NCBI GenBank assembly: GCA_016296785.1
Contig: JAEDHX010000027.1
Coordinates: forward strand, 1 to 23,688
Source of the DNA: Coprococcus sp.
GTDB taxonomy: Bacteria > Bacillota > Clostridia > Lachnospirales > Lachnospiraceae
Reading direction: 5' to 3'
DNA length: 23,688 nucleotides
Part shown: one piece after another, positions 8,221-15,016 of the stretch
Layout of the letters: every line of letters begins with the position of its first letter
Numbering within the stretch: position 1 is the stretch's first letter
Notes under the pieces: generated by a model
What the model was told of the DNA's origin: nothing
What the model saw: the letters and a program-made list of their open reading frames with translations, nothing else
The model's database searches: none
Position numbers and translations under genes: made by a program

Positions 8221-8955
8221 CTAATGGTATAACGTTAGAATTCCTCTTGAAAAAATAGCTCGTATATTCTTCTCCTGCCTTCTGCTTATCGGTATGATAT
8301 CACCATTATCAAGGACAAGCTCCTTTTGTTTGACAAAATGAACATGAAGAAGATTTATTAGTATTCCACGATATGGTGAAACAAAGGAGTGGGCTTTTAG
8401 ACGTTTCTCTTCATCAGAAAGAAGCCCCTTACCAAAGTAGTCATTATTAGTAGTTGTATAATGTAATGTACCATTATTAGCACTTGAGGTCTTTATTGAG
8501 ATTATATCCTTTATTGGAATTGCAACAGAAGAATTATCAACATCAATAACTATAATATTATCTCTTCCCTCATTTATCTGACTGATAAGTCCTGTCATAA
8601 GATTGCAAAAGGCATTATAATAAATCGGTTTTGTAAGGTAATTAAAGGCCTGTACATTGAAACTATCCTGCATATATTCAGGATAATTACTAATAAATAC
8701 AATCTTTACCGTTGAATCAGGAATATTACGAACTGACCTTGCAATATCAAGTCCGGATTTGCCGGGCATTTCTACATCAAGAAACAATATGTCATATTTG
8801 CCGGCTGTTATATAGGTTTTAGCTAAATCCTTACCGGATTTGTATTCATCAATATTAAAACTTACTTCATATTCCATGTCATATTTCTCAAGTAAGGAGC
8901 GTATATGAGCAATCTCCCTGTTTTCATCATCACAGATGGCAACATTAAAAACCAT
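8221..8955 (-). CDS. AgrA/LytTR-family response regulator
   Basis: A 244-residue regulator. The receiver domain (about 1-125) has acidic residues D9 and D10, the phosphorylation site D60 in LFLDVEMPGKSG, S89 and K109 in LTKP. Residues about 135-240 form a LytTR DNA-binding domain (ISIKTSSANNGTLHYTT and SFVSPYRGILINLLHV). LytTR proteins bind pairs of 9-bp direct repeats about two helix turns apart, exactly the pattern found at 9655-9723, so that palindrome is its likely target. It starts five bases after the agrB remnant, with AAAGGA as ribosome site inside the agrB end. Confidence 0.9.
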   Translation of the reverse strand: MVFNVAICDDENREIAHIRSLLEKYDMEYEVSFNIDEYKSGKDLAKTYITAGKYDILFLDVEMPGKSGLDIARSVRNIPDSTVKIVFISNYPEYMQDSFNVQAFNYLTKPIYYNAFCNLMTGLISQINEGRDNIIVIDVDNSSVAIPIKDIISIKTSSANNGTLHYTTTNNDYFGKGLLSDEEKRLKAHSFVSPYRGILINLLHVHFVKQKELVLDNGDIIPISRRQEKNIRAIFSRGILTLYH

Positions 8956-8960
8956 AAGAG

Positions 8961-9541
8961 TTATTCCTTTCTTTTCCTTATATTAATAAGCAATTGAATA
9001 AGCTGCATTATAAATACTATAATAACACATAATTCTAATGTTATATAATATTTTGTTGCCTTAAGAAAATAACATAAAATAAACATCAATACCAGTAAGG
9101 CAGAAATAATTAACGAGCAAAGCTTCATTTTACTTCTACGTTCATTGCTTAGTGGTTTAGCCGGTGTGCTTACGGGAGAAAGAATAACAATTACAGATAT
9201 AATACAAATAAAGCTAACCCCCATAGTAATGGCATAGATGCAGGAATATATAATGCTCCGGCAAGAATTGCAAAGTAGAGTATATAAGACATAATAGTAC
9301 ACATAAGCGGAGTAGGTGCATGATATCCGCCGGCATATCTTCTTAAGAAAGAAAATGCAAATAAAAAAGTAATTGTAATACCTATCTGGTGGAGTAATAA
9401 TCCGATAAGAATTATAAGGACATCATATTTTATTTGAGATACAACGTAGTCAAGACAATATTCATATATCTCTGTTTCATCCTGATTTATATAACCCTGC
9501 TCTGATAATGAACTGCTTATAGCATCACTTATTTTTTGCAT
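8961..9541 (-). pseudogene. agrB-like peptide-processing protease, disrupted by a single frameshift
   Basis: Two overlapping minus-strand frames (9541 to 9191 and 9302 to 8961) together encode one AgrB. The first carries RRYAGGYHAPTPLMC with the cysteine-protease residues H74 and C81, seven apart as in characterised AgrB proteins; the second continues with VIVILSPVSTPAKPL and the last membrane helices. Adding one G to the G5 run at 9218-9222 (read as C on the plus strand) joins them into a 193-residue protein of normal length. As written, the first frame ends about 10 codons later after foreign sequence. AgrB cleaves and cyclises AgrD in the membrane. It may be a sequencing or assembly error, a phase-variable switch, or a true loss. 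AGGG precedes the ATG. Confidence 0.85.
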
Positions 9542-9616
9542 AATATTCCCTCTGTAATTATGAAATAATGTATTACATTAAAAATAACGCGACACATGTA
9601 GATATACTTATGTCTT

Positions 9617-9622
9617 ATTATA
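9617..9622 (-). promoter_or_regulatory. -10 box for the agrB operon
   Basis: TATAAT read on the minus strand, 32 bases downstream of the nearest LytTR-like half-site and about 75 bases before the agrB start. No good -35 box is present, as expected for an activator-dependent promoter. Confidence 0.55.
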
Positions 9623-9654
9623 GTGTAATAATTGGCCTATTTTTTAAAAAATTT

Positions 9655-9723
9655 TTAAACGGTCATATTTTGGGGTTAAGCGGTCAATCATTTACCGCTT
9701 AACCCCAAAATATGACCGCTTAA
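9655..9723. promoter_or_regulatory. Divergent LytTR (AgrA-like) double operator, 25-bp inverted repeat
   Basis: Four copies of ACCG(C/T)TTAA are present. On the plus strand they lie at 9694-9702 and 9715-9723, on the minus strand at 9676-9684 and 9655-9663. Within each pair the gap is exactly 12 bases, a 21-base period, the known geometry of AgrA and LytTR sites. The pairs form a palindrome with 25-bp perfect arms (9660-9684 and 9694-9718) around a nine-base centre. One pair points at agrB, the other at agrD. The word fits the LytTR consensus at most positions. Confidence 0.8.
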
Positions 9724-9750
9724 AATTAATTTCAATAAATAGGAACAAAA

Positions 9751-9756
9751 TATGAT
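9751..9756 (+). promoter_or_regulatory. -10 box for agrD
   Basis: TATGAT on the plus strand, 27 bases after the nearest plus-strand half-site and 39 bases before the agrD start, with no recognisable -35 box. This fits activation by the LytTR regulator. Confidence 0.5.
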
Positions 9757-9795
9757 AGTATTTGAGTATGAGAATTACGGAAGGGAGAATATGAT

Positions 9796-9954
9796 ATGAA
9801 AGGTATAATTAGTAAATTTGTTAAAAAGCATTATGCAGCAATACTCAGTTTTGTATCTTTGATTGCACCTGTTGCAGTCTATTCCTGCAGAGGTAAATTA
9901 TATGAGCCAAAGGAGCCTGTAGGGCTAGAGTCATTTGCAAAGACTCATAAGTAA
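9796..9954 (+). CDS. AgrD-like cyclic lactone autoinducer peptide precursor
   Basis: A 52-residue peptide. It has a basic amphipathic N-terminal helix (MKGIISKFVKKHYA), a hydrophobic stretch, then SCRGKLYEPKEPVGL and a short charged tail. The core cysteine at residue 31 followed by a Y-E-P-K-x-P-like tail is the hallmark of clostridial AgrD precursors, where AgrB removes the tail and closes a thiolactone between the cysteine and a residue a few positions on. By analogy the ring would be CRGKL or CRGKLY. AAGGGAG is spaced eight bases before the ATG. It is divergent from agrB and directly downstream of the LytTR double operator, whereas agrD usually follows agrB on the same strand. Confidence 0.85.
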   Translation: MKGIISKFVKKHYAAILSFVSLIAPVAVYSCRGKLYEPKEPVGLESFAKTHK

Positions 9955-9956
9955 GA

Positions 9957-10022
9957 TGTCAATTCCGGATTACCGGATGACATATAAAGTATTTATATTT
10001 TATCATTTCCAAAAATATAAAT
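9957..10022 (+). other. Two hairpins in the agrD 3' region
   Basis: Hairpin one: TGTCA and TCCGG (9957-9968, two-base bulge) pair with CCGGA and TGACA (9973-9982). Hairpin two: an 11-bp AT stem, 9991-10001 with 10012-10022. Neither has a T tract, so they look like 3'-UTR structure upstream of the terminator at 10043. Confidence 0.5.
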
Positions 10023-10042
10023 AATTAATAATCAATTCTATG

Positions 10043-10080
10043 AGGGATGCATCTACACTATCGGATGCATCCCTTTCTCT
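10043..10080 (+). terminator. Terminator of the agrD transcript
   Basis: AGGGATGCATC (10043-10053) pairs perfectly with GATGCATCCCT (10064-10074) across a ten-base loop, followed by the pyrimidine tract TTCTCT. The following stretch, 10081-10217, shows no gene or clear signal. Confidence 0.7.
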
Positions 10081-10217
10081 CTGCCAATAATCAGGAATCG
10101 ATATTATATACAGCTGTCTTGTGGCGCTTGCCTGCTAACGTTTACTTGATAAAAAATGTAGCGTCCTTAGAACTTTACATAGATGTGAAAATAATGTATA
10201 TTATATTTGGTAAACAA

Positions 10218-10246
10218 TAGACAAATTCTAGTAAAATGTTTATAAT
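10218..10246 (+). promoter_or_regulatory. Promoter of fabH
   Basis: TAGACA at 10218-10223 and a perfect TATAAT at 10241-10246 with a 17-base spacer. Transcription would begin near 10253, giving a leader of about 70 bases. Confidence 0.7.
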
Positions 10247-10250
10247 TTGA

Positions 10251-10276
10251 CACAATGCACCTGTTTAATCATTGTG
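10251..10276 (+). promoter_or_regulatory. Inverted repeat at the fabH transcription start
   Basis: CACAATG (10251-10257) and CATTGTG (10270-10276) are perfect inverted copies around 12 bases. Starting at about +1 of the predicted transcript, the site is placed to act as a repressor operator or a short leader hairpin. CACCT (10258-10262) can also pair with AGGTG (10277-10281). Confidence 0.45.
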
Positions 10277-10325
10277 AGGTGTATATTGTATTTTGAAGTA
10301 TAACTTAGATAAGGAGTAAATAAAT

Positions 10326-11288
10326 ATGGCAATAAGAATTATGGGTACGGGAAGCTGTCTCGCTAAGAAAATAGTTTCAAATGATGAGCTTGCTAAGTAT
10401 GTTGATACATCGGATGAATGGATTTCATCAAGAACAGGAATAAAGAACAGAAGAATCGCTGTTGATGAGACGACAACAAGTATGGCCACTGGTGCAGCAA
10501 GAAATGCTCTTGATATGGCAGGTAAGGCAGCTGAAGAGGTTGAATTAATAATAGTAGCAACTGTTACACCGGACTATTATACTCCAAGTGTAGCCTGTAA
10601 GGTTCAGGCTGAGTTAGGCTCAGATAAGGCGATAGCATTTGATGTAAATGCCGCATGTTCAGGATTTGTATTTGCACTTAATGTTGCAAAGATGTATATA
10701 GAAACAGGCTTTTGCAAAAATGCTCTTGTAATTGGTGCTGAGACTCTGTCTAAGATTCTTGATTGGGATGACAGAGGCACATGTGTACTATTTGGAGATG
10801 GTGCCGGTGCTGCATATATTGAAGAGTCAGATAAGGGAATAATAAGTGTTGTTCAGGGTTCTATAGGTAAGAAAGGAATGGTTCTTAACTGCTCTGACAG
10901 AAAGACAAATAATGTATTCCTAAATAAACCTGTTGAGACTGATTATCTGCATATGGACGGTCAGGAGGTTTATAAATTTGCTGTAAGACAGTGCCCAAAA
11001 TGTCTTATTGAGGCACTTGATAAAGCCGGAATGAGTGCAGAGGAAATTGATTATTTTGTTCTTCATCAGGCAAATGTTAGAATTATCGAATCAGTTGCCA
11101 AGCGTCTTAATGCGCCAATGGAGAAATTTCCAATGACACTTGATTATACAGGAAATATGTCTGCAGCAAGTGTACCTGTGATGCTTGACCAGTTAGCAAG
11201 AGAAGGCGGACTTAAACGCGGTGACAGGATTGCAATGTCTGCATTTGGTGCAGGACTTACATATGGTGCAGTTGTTCTTGAATGGTAG
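10326..11288 (+). CDS. fabH: 3-oxoacyl-[acyl-carrier-protein] synthase III
   Basis: A 320-residue KAS III of normal length that starts fatty acid chains by condensing an acyl-CoA primer with malonyl-ACP. The Cys-His-Asn triad is intact: C111 in VNAACSGFVFAL, H247 in VLHQANVRI, N277 in YTGNMSAASVP. GTGSCL at the N terminus and FGAGLTYGAVVLEW at the C terminus are typical. AAGGAG precedes the ATG. It is separated from fabF-accDA by the agr locus and has its own promoter; the next gene, an expansin, follows within 23 bases or overlaps. Confidence 0.97.
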   Translation: MAIRIMGTGSCLAKKIVSNDELAKYVDTSDEWISSRTGIKNRRIAVDETTTSMATGAARNALDMAGKAAEEVELIIVATVTPDYYTPSVACKVQAELGSDKAIAFDVNAACSGFVFALNVAKMYIETGFCKNALVIGAETLSKILDWDDRGTCVLFGDGAGAAYIEESDKGIISVVQGSIGKKGMVLNCSDRKTNNVFLNKPVETDYLHMDGQEVYKFAVRQCPKCLIEALDKAGMSAEEIDYFVLHQANVRIIESVAKRLNAPMEKFPMTLDYTGNMSAASVPVMLDQLAREGGLKRGDRIAMSAFGAGLTYGAVVLEW

Positions 11289-11311
11289 AATATTCAGTTT
11301 ATGAGGTGTTT

Positions 11312-12292
11312 ATGAATAAAGCAAGAAAAGGTCTTGTTATATGGCTTGCAGCATGCATTATACTTTCATTTTCAATAAGGGCAGATGTGTTATCTGCGAA
11401 AGCGGCAAATATTAGAATTGATAAGCAGAATGTCAGACTTGAGCAGGGAGAAGTAATATGGCTCTATATTATTGGAACTTCAAAAAAAGCATCATTTAAA
11501 AGCAGTAATCCGCAGGTAGCTTCTGTTTCCAGAAATGGACGTGTAAAAGCAAAGAAGCCTGGAAGAACAATTATTACTGCTACGATAAAGGGAATAGAAT
11601 ATAAGAGCAAAATTACTGTAAAGAAGAAGGTCTACAGATATGCCGGCAGTGCCACTAAGAGTGTGGATGCAGGTGAGTATTCTCTAAATAATGTGCATAA
11701 GGGAGTGGCTACTTATTATAATAAGTCTGCCGGTGGTATGGCATGCCTTGATTATCTTGAGGAAGCATTTTATACGGTTGCAATGAATAAGGAAGATTAC
11801 TTAAATGGTCTTGCAGGAGCTTATATAAAGATTACTGATGAACAAGGTCATAGTGTAAAGGCGTTTGTAACTGATATGCTTCCGGGAGGAGAAAAGGGCG
11901 ATATTGATTTAACAAGGAAAACCTTTGCCAAGATTGAGCCATTAGAAACAGGAAGGATGAGTGTCAGCTGGAAGATTATTCCGACTCAGACAACAAGACC
12001 TATATGCTATGAATGGAACAAGAATAGCACAAAGTATTGGTGGGCTGTTCAGATAAGAAATGGCAGATATCCAATTAAAAAGGTTGAATGCTATGATAGG
12101 ACTACAAAGAAGTATGTAGAGCTTGAAAGACAGGATTATAACTATTTTACCATGCCTTCCGGTGTTTATTTGGGAGGCGGACCATATAAATTCAGGGTAA
12201 CAGATTTCTATGGTCATGTTTTAGTTGATAGAGGAATTAGAATGAACAAAACAGGAAGACCTGTTGATGGAAAAAACAATTTCCCATATTAG
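11312..12292 (+). CDS. Secreted bacterial expansin with an N-terminal Ig-like (Big_2) domain
   Basis: With the ATG at 11312 the protein has 326 residues and a clear signal peptide (MNKARK, hydrophobic core, LSAKA near residue 31). An ATG at 11282 overlapping fabH is also open but would add ten residues before the signal peptide. Residues about 33-104 form a Big_2 domain (SSNPQVASVSRNGRVKAKKPG). Residues about 128-222 match expansin domain 1, with D188 in VTDMLP and D199 in DIDL, the positions of the two key Asp of Bacillus EXLX1. Residues about 228-310 match domain 2 (CBM63) with W243, W244 and Y276 for polysaccharide binding. Expansins loosen plant cell walls without hydrolysis. It ends in a terminator. 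Confidence 0.88.
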   Translation: MNKARKGLVIWLAACIILSFSIRADVLSAKAANIRIDKQNVRLEQGEVIWLYIIGTSKKASFKSSNPQVASVSRNGRVKAKKPGRTIITATIKGIEYKSKITVKKKVYRYAGSATKSVDAGEYSLNNVHKGVATYYNKSAGGMACLDYLEEAFYTVAMNKEDYLNGLAGAYIKITDEQGHSVKAFVTDMLPGGEKGDIDLTRKTFAKIEPLETGRMSVSWKIIPTQTTRPICYEWNKNSTKYWWAVQIRNGRYPIKKVECYDRTTKKYVELERQDYNYFTMPSGVYLGGGPYKFRVTDFYGHVLVDRGIRMNKTGRPVDGKNNFPY

Positions 12293-12340
12293 AAATAAAA
12301 ACCCATGAGATATCAATATGTATCTCATGGGTTTTTATTT
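12293..12340. terminator. Bidirectional terminator between the expansin gene and gltA
   Basis: A perfect 20-bp stem (12293-12312 with 12321-12340) around an eight-base loop, with A-rich left and T-rich right arms, serves both convergent genes. Confidence 0.9.
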
Positions 12341-13699
12341 CTATATTCTATCGTCAAGCTTCACGTATTCACATGGTTTTACAAGACTGGTATATGATGG
12401 TCGCATTATTTTGTATTTGTTAATAAGCTCCTCTAGACGATGTGCACTCCAGCCAACTACGCGTGCTATTGCAAATAGTGGTGTGAACAGTTCATGTGGT
12501 ATCTTAAGCATCTTATATAAGAGACCGCTGTAGAAGTCGATGTTCATGCTTACTCCCTTATATATCTCGCGCTCTTCTGAAATAATCTTTGGTGCAAGCT
12601 CTTCAATCAGCTCATAAAGCTCAAATTCCTCATGCATATTCTTCTCAGCTGCAAGGTGCTTTACATATTCCTTAAATACCAGTGCTCGAGGGTCTGAAAT
12701 GGAGTAAACAGGATGTCCCATTCCATATACTATTCCTGAATTATCAAATGCCTCGCCTTTAACAATTTTTCTAAGATATTCGGATACCTCGTCACGATTA
12801 GTAACATCATTTACATTATGTCGGATGTTCTTCATCATCTCCATAACCTTGTAATCACCGCCACCGTTAAGTGGGCCTTTAAGAGAACATAGTGCTGCAG
12901 TCATTGTAGCATATGTATCAGAACCTGATGAGGTAACAATACGTGTTGTAAATGTTGAATTGCTTCCACCACCATGCTCCATATGAAGTACAAGTGCCAG
13001 ATCAAGAACTCTTGCCTCTAGCTGCGTGTATTTCCTATCAGATCTAAGTGTACTAAGAATATTCTCTGCAAATGATAGCTCCGGGTCAGGCTTATGAATA
13101 TAACAGCTTCTGCCGAGTCCGTAATGGCTATAGCCATGGTACGAATACACAGCAAGTCGAGGGAACATACTTATAAGGGTTATGCATTGCTGAAGGACAT
13201 TATCGAGATTGTTATCAGATTCCTTCTTATCATATGATCCAAGTGCAAGAATACTCTTTGCCATATTTGAAACTATATCCTTAGTAGGATTCTTCATAAT
13301 TACATCCTGAATAAAATGAGAAGGAAGGTTGTAGCTAATATTAAGTACCTTCTTAAAATTACTTAGCTCATCTTTATTTGGAAGCACACCAAAAAGCAGT
13401 AGATAAGTACATTCCTCAAAGCCAAAGCGTTCTTCAGAAGTAAAGCCTTTAATTAAATCTCTGATTTCATATCCGCGATAATAGAGCTCACCGTCACAAG
13501 GAATGTGTACACCATCCTTTTCCTCATAGGACTTGATATATGAAATATTAGTAAGTCCTGCATTTATCCCAACACCATTAATATTACGGAGACCTCTTTT
13601 AACACCATATTTTTCATAAAGTTCATTATCAATGTGGGCATTTTCAATACATAAATCAAGATGTTTTTTTGTAAATCCACTTATATTATTAATTGACAT
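12341..13699 (-). CDS. gltA: Citrate synthase, with Asn at a catalytic His position
   Basis: A 452-residue citrate/2-methylcitrate synthase-fold protein. It has H242 in LHMEHGGGSNSTF (oxaloacetate-binding His), H329 in GMGHPVYSISDPR (E. coli H305 equivalent) and D388 in MNIDFYSGLL (E. coli D362 equivalent). At the site of E. coli H264, normally GPxHGGAN, it reads GPLNGGGD, so N278 replaces the histidine that polarises the acetyl-CoA carbonyl. The codon is AAC at 12866-12868 and the frame is clean. The extended N terminus (about 60 residues before the core) is typical of clostridial members. GGAGG precedes the ATG on the minus strand. It is divergent from the seven-gene run. Confidence 0.92.
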   Translation of the reverse strand: MSINNISGFTKKHLDLCIENAHIDNELYEKYGVKRGLRNINGVGINAGLTNISYIKSYEEKDGVHIPCDGELYYRGYEIRDLIKGFTSEERFGFEECTYLLLFGVLPNKDELSNFKKVLNISYNLPSHFIQDVIMKNPTKDIVSNMAKSILALGSYDKKESDNNLDNVLQQCITLISMFPRLAVYSYHGYSHYGLGRSCYIHKPDPELSFAENILSTLRSDRKYTQLEARVLDLALVLHMEHGGGSNSTFTTRIVTSSGSDTYATMTAALCSLKGPLNGGGDYKVMEMMKNIRHNVNDVTNRDEVSEYLRKIVKGEAFDNSGIVYGMGHPVYSISDPRALVFKEYVKHLAAEKNMHEEFELYELIEELAPKIISEEREIYKGVSMNIDFYSGLLYKMLKIPHELFTPLFAIARVVGWSAHRLEELINKYKIMRPSYTSLVKPCEYVKLDDRI

Positions 13700-13733
13700 A
13701 TTACATTCCTCCGTTCATTAGTATTGCTTATTG

Positions 13734-13762
13734 ATTATCGCATTTTTTTGAATAATATGCAA
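13734..13762 (-). promoter_or_regulatory. Promoter of the citrate synthase gene
   Basis: On the minus strand TTGCAT (13762-13757) and GATAAT (13739-13734) are 17 bases apart, about 35 bases before the start codon. Confidence 0.6.
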
Positions 13763-13787
13763 ATATAAATATTCCTTAAGAAGATAC

Positions 13788-13839
13788 TCGACTTTATTTA
13801 CAATATGAATTACAATAATAGCATAGGCATAAACTATGC
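13788..13839 (+). promoter_or_regulatory. Promoter and inverted repeat ahead of the seven-gene run
   Basis: TCGACT (13788-13793) and TACAAT (13811-13816) are 17 bases apart, giving a start near 13823. GCATAG and CTATGC (13821-13826, 13834-13839) form an inverted repeat right at that point, a possible operator. It lies back to back with the gltA promoter. Confidence 0.45.
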
Positions 13840-13874
13840 AGTAATATGTATAGCTTTTAATATAGGGGGTTTAT

Positions 13875-14999
13875 ATGTCAGGGGATAGTAGCAATAGAGA
13901 TATCAAAGCAAATTCACCAAAGAAAAATATAAAACTAAATCAGGCTACTGTAGCTAAACGACCGGCAGGTATAAGGCCTAGTGCTACAAGGTCTGCAGCT
14001 ACAAGACTGACCGGTACTAAGTCCGCGGGAACAAGGCAGGCAGCTACAAGACCGACGAGTGTAAGATATTCAGGTTCGGGACAGGCGGGCACGAGAGCGG
14101 CAGGTACGGGACCTAATGGCACGAGATCTGCCGGTGCAGGAAATACAAGAAACAGAGCGGCAGTAGCCAGAAAGAGAAGAAGGCGGAATACACTTATTTC
14201 GCTATTGCCGGCTATAATTATTGGTATTATTCTTGCGTTAATTGTTTCATCTATCATTAAAAGCAGCATGCTTAAGGTAGAGATTGTCAATTATGAATAC
14301 TCTTTAGGTACAACCTTTGACATTAATAATTATGTTAAACCCGTAAAGGATAATGTTCATATAGAATTTGATGATAGCGAGTTTAGTCCTACAGATATTG
14401 GTACCTATAAGATTAAATATAAGGTAGTAAAAGGGAAGCTTTCTAAGAAAAGGAGGCTTAAGCTATCGGTTATTGATGATACAATTCCTCAGATAAATGG
14501 ATATGATGAGATTGCCATTGTTGTCGGAGAGGAATGTGATTATTCTGAATATTTTGATGTTATTGATGCAGATCCTGATATTAGTAGCAAAATTACGGCA
14601 GGTACTGATATAGATACATCAATACCCGGCAGATATAAAGTAGTGCTTAGTGTAACAGATTGGTATAATAATACTGCCATAAAAGAAATCGTTGTAAACG
14701 TATATGATGTAGAAGGAGAGGCAGTATATGCAGCGAAGGCACTTCGTCGGTATAAGCTTGATATGGGCGTAGCGACAGATGTTGAGAAGATTTATGTATA
14801 TGCTGAGGATACTAACAGTAGTTCAAGATATGCACTTGTAAATAATCTTTTATATTATATAGATGATGATGGCAAGTGTAAGCAATATTCCTATGATGAG
14901 GGAGATAGTAAGTCACTTGAGAAATACCAGCAGCTTGTTGATACTGTAAAAGATGGAGGAACTTTTATTAGTATCGATGAGGTCTACGGATTTAGATAA
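13875..14999 (+). CDS. Membrane-anchored Ig-like domain protein with a basic repeat tail
   Basis: A 374-residue type II-like membrane protein. Residues 1-104 are cytoplasmic, low in complexity and very basic; from about 34 to 95 they follow a five-residue pattern of the form xAxTR, ending in RKRRRRN. One transmembrane helix (about 106-128) follows. Outside are two Ig-like beta domains of the DUF5011/Big_3 type (about 134-200, with SPTDIGTYKIKYKVV, and about 206-278, with TSIPGRYKVVLSVTDWYNN), then a C-terminal segment of about 95 residues that I do not recognise. No catalytic motif is seen. GGGGG precedes the ATG. It is the first gene of the run and the next gene starts 17 bases downstream, so it may scaffold the protease encoded there. 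Confidence 0.72.
   Translation: MSGDSSNRDIKANSPKKNIKLNQATVAKRPAGIRPSATRSAATRLTGTKSAGTRQAATRPTSVRYSGSGQAGTRAAGTGPNGTRSAGAGNTRNRAAVARKRRRRNTLISLLPAIIIGIILALIVSSIIKSSMLKVEIVNYEYSLGTTFDINNYVKPVKDNVHIEFDDSEFSPTDIGTYKIKYKVVKGKLSKKRRLKLSVIDDTIPQINGYDEIAIVVGEECDYSEYFDVIDADPDISSKITAGTDIDTSIPGRYKVVLSVTDWYNNTAIKEIVVNVYDVEGEAVYAAKALRRYKLDMGVATDVEKIYVYAEDTNSSSRYALVNNLLYYIDDDGKCKQYSYDEGDSKSLEKYQQLVDTVKDGGTFISIDEVYGFR
13974..14159 (+). repeat. Degenerate 15-bp coding repeat (xAxTR pattern)
   Basis: About a dozen diverged copies of a five-codon unit encode the basic cytoplasmic tail. The codons vary, so selection acts on the protein rather than through recent DNA duplication. Confidence 0.55.
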
Positions 15000-15016
15000 A
15001 AGGAGAGGGTAAAGAC

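Noticed and set aside
9212..9228. Programmed -1 frameshift site in agrB
   Set aside because: The run reads TGG GGG TTA in frame; tandem slippage would need the P-site TGG to re-pair on ATG, so it does not fit the X XXY YYZ rule. Single-codon slippage or phase variation remains possible.
10247..10252. TTGACA as the -35 box of fabH
   Set aside because: No -10 box lies 15-19 bases downstream; TAGACA with TATAAT just upstream is a better promoter.
12318..12533. Plus-strand 71-codon frame at the start of the citrate synthase region
   Set aside because: It begins inside the bidirectional terminator and is antisense to the conserved citrate synthase C terminus.
13927..14290. Minus-strand 116-codon frame
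   Set aside because: It is the antisense of the xAxTR repeats; its proline/leucine/valine-rich composition is a by-product of those codons.
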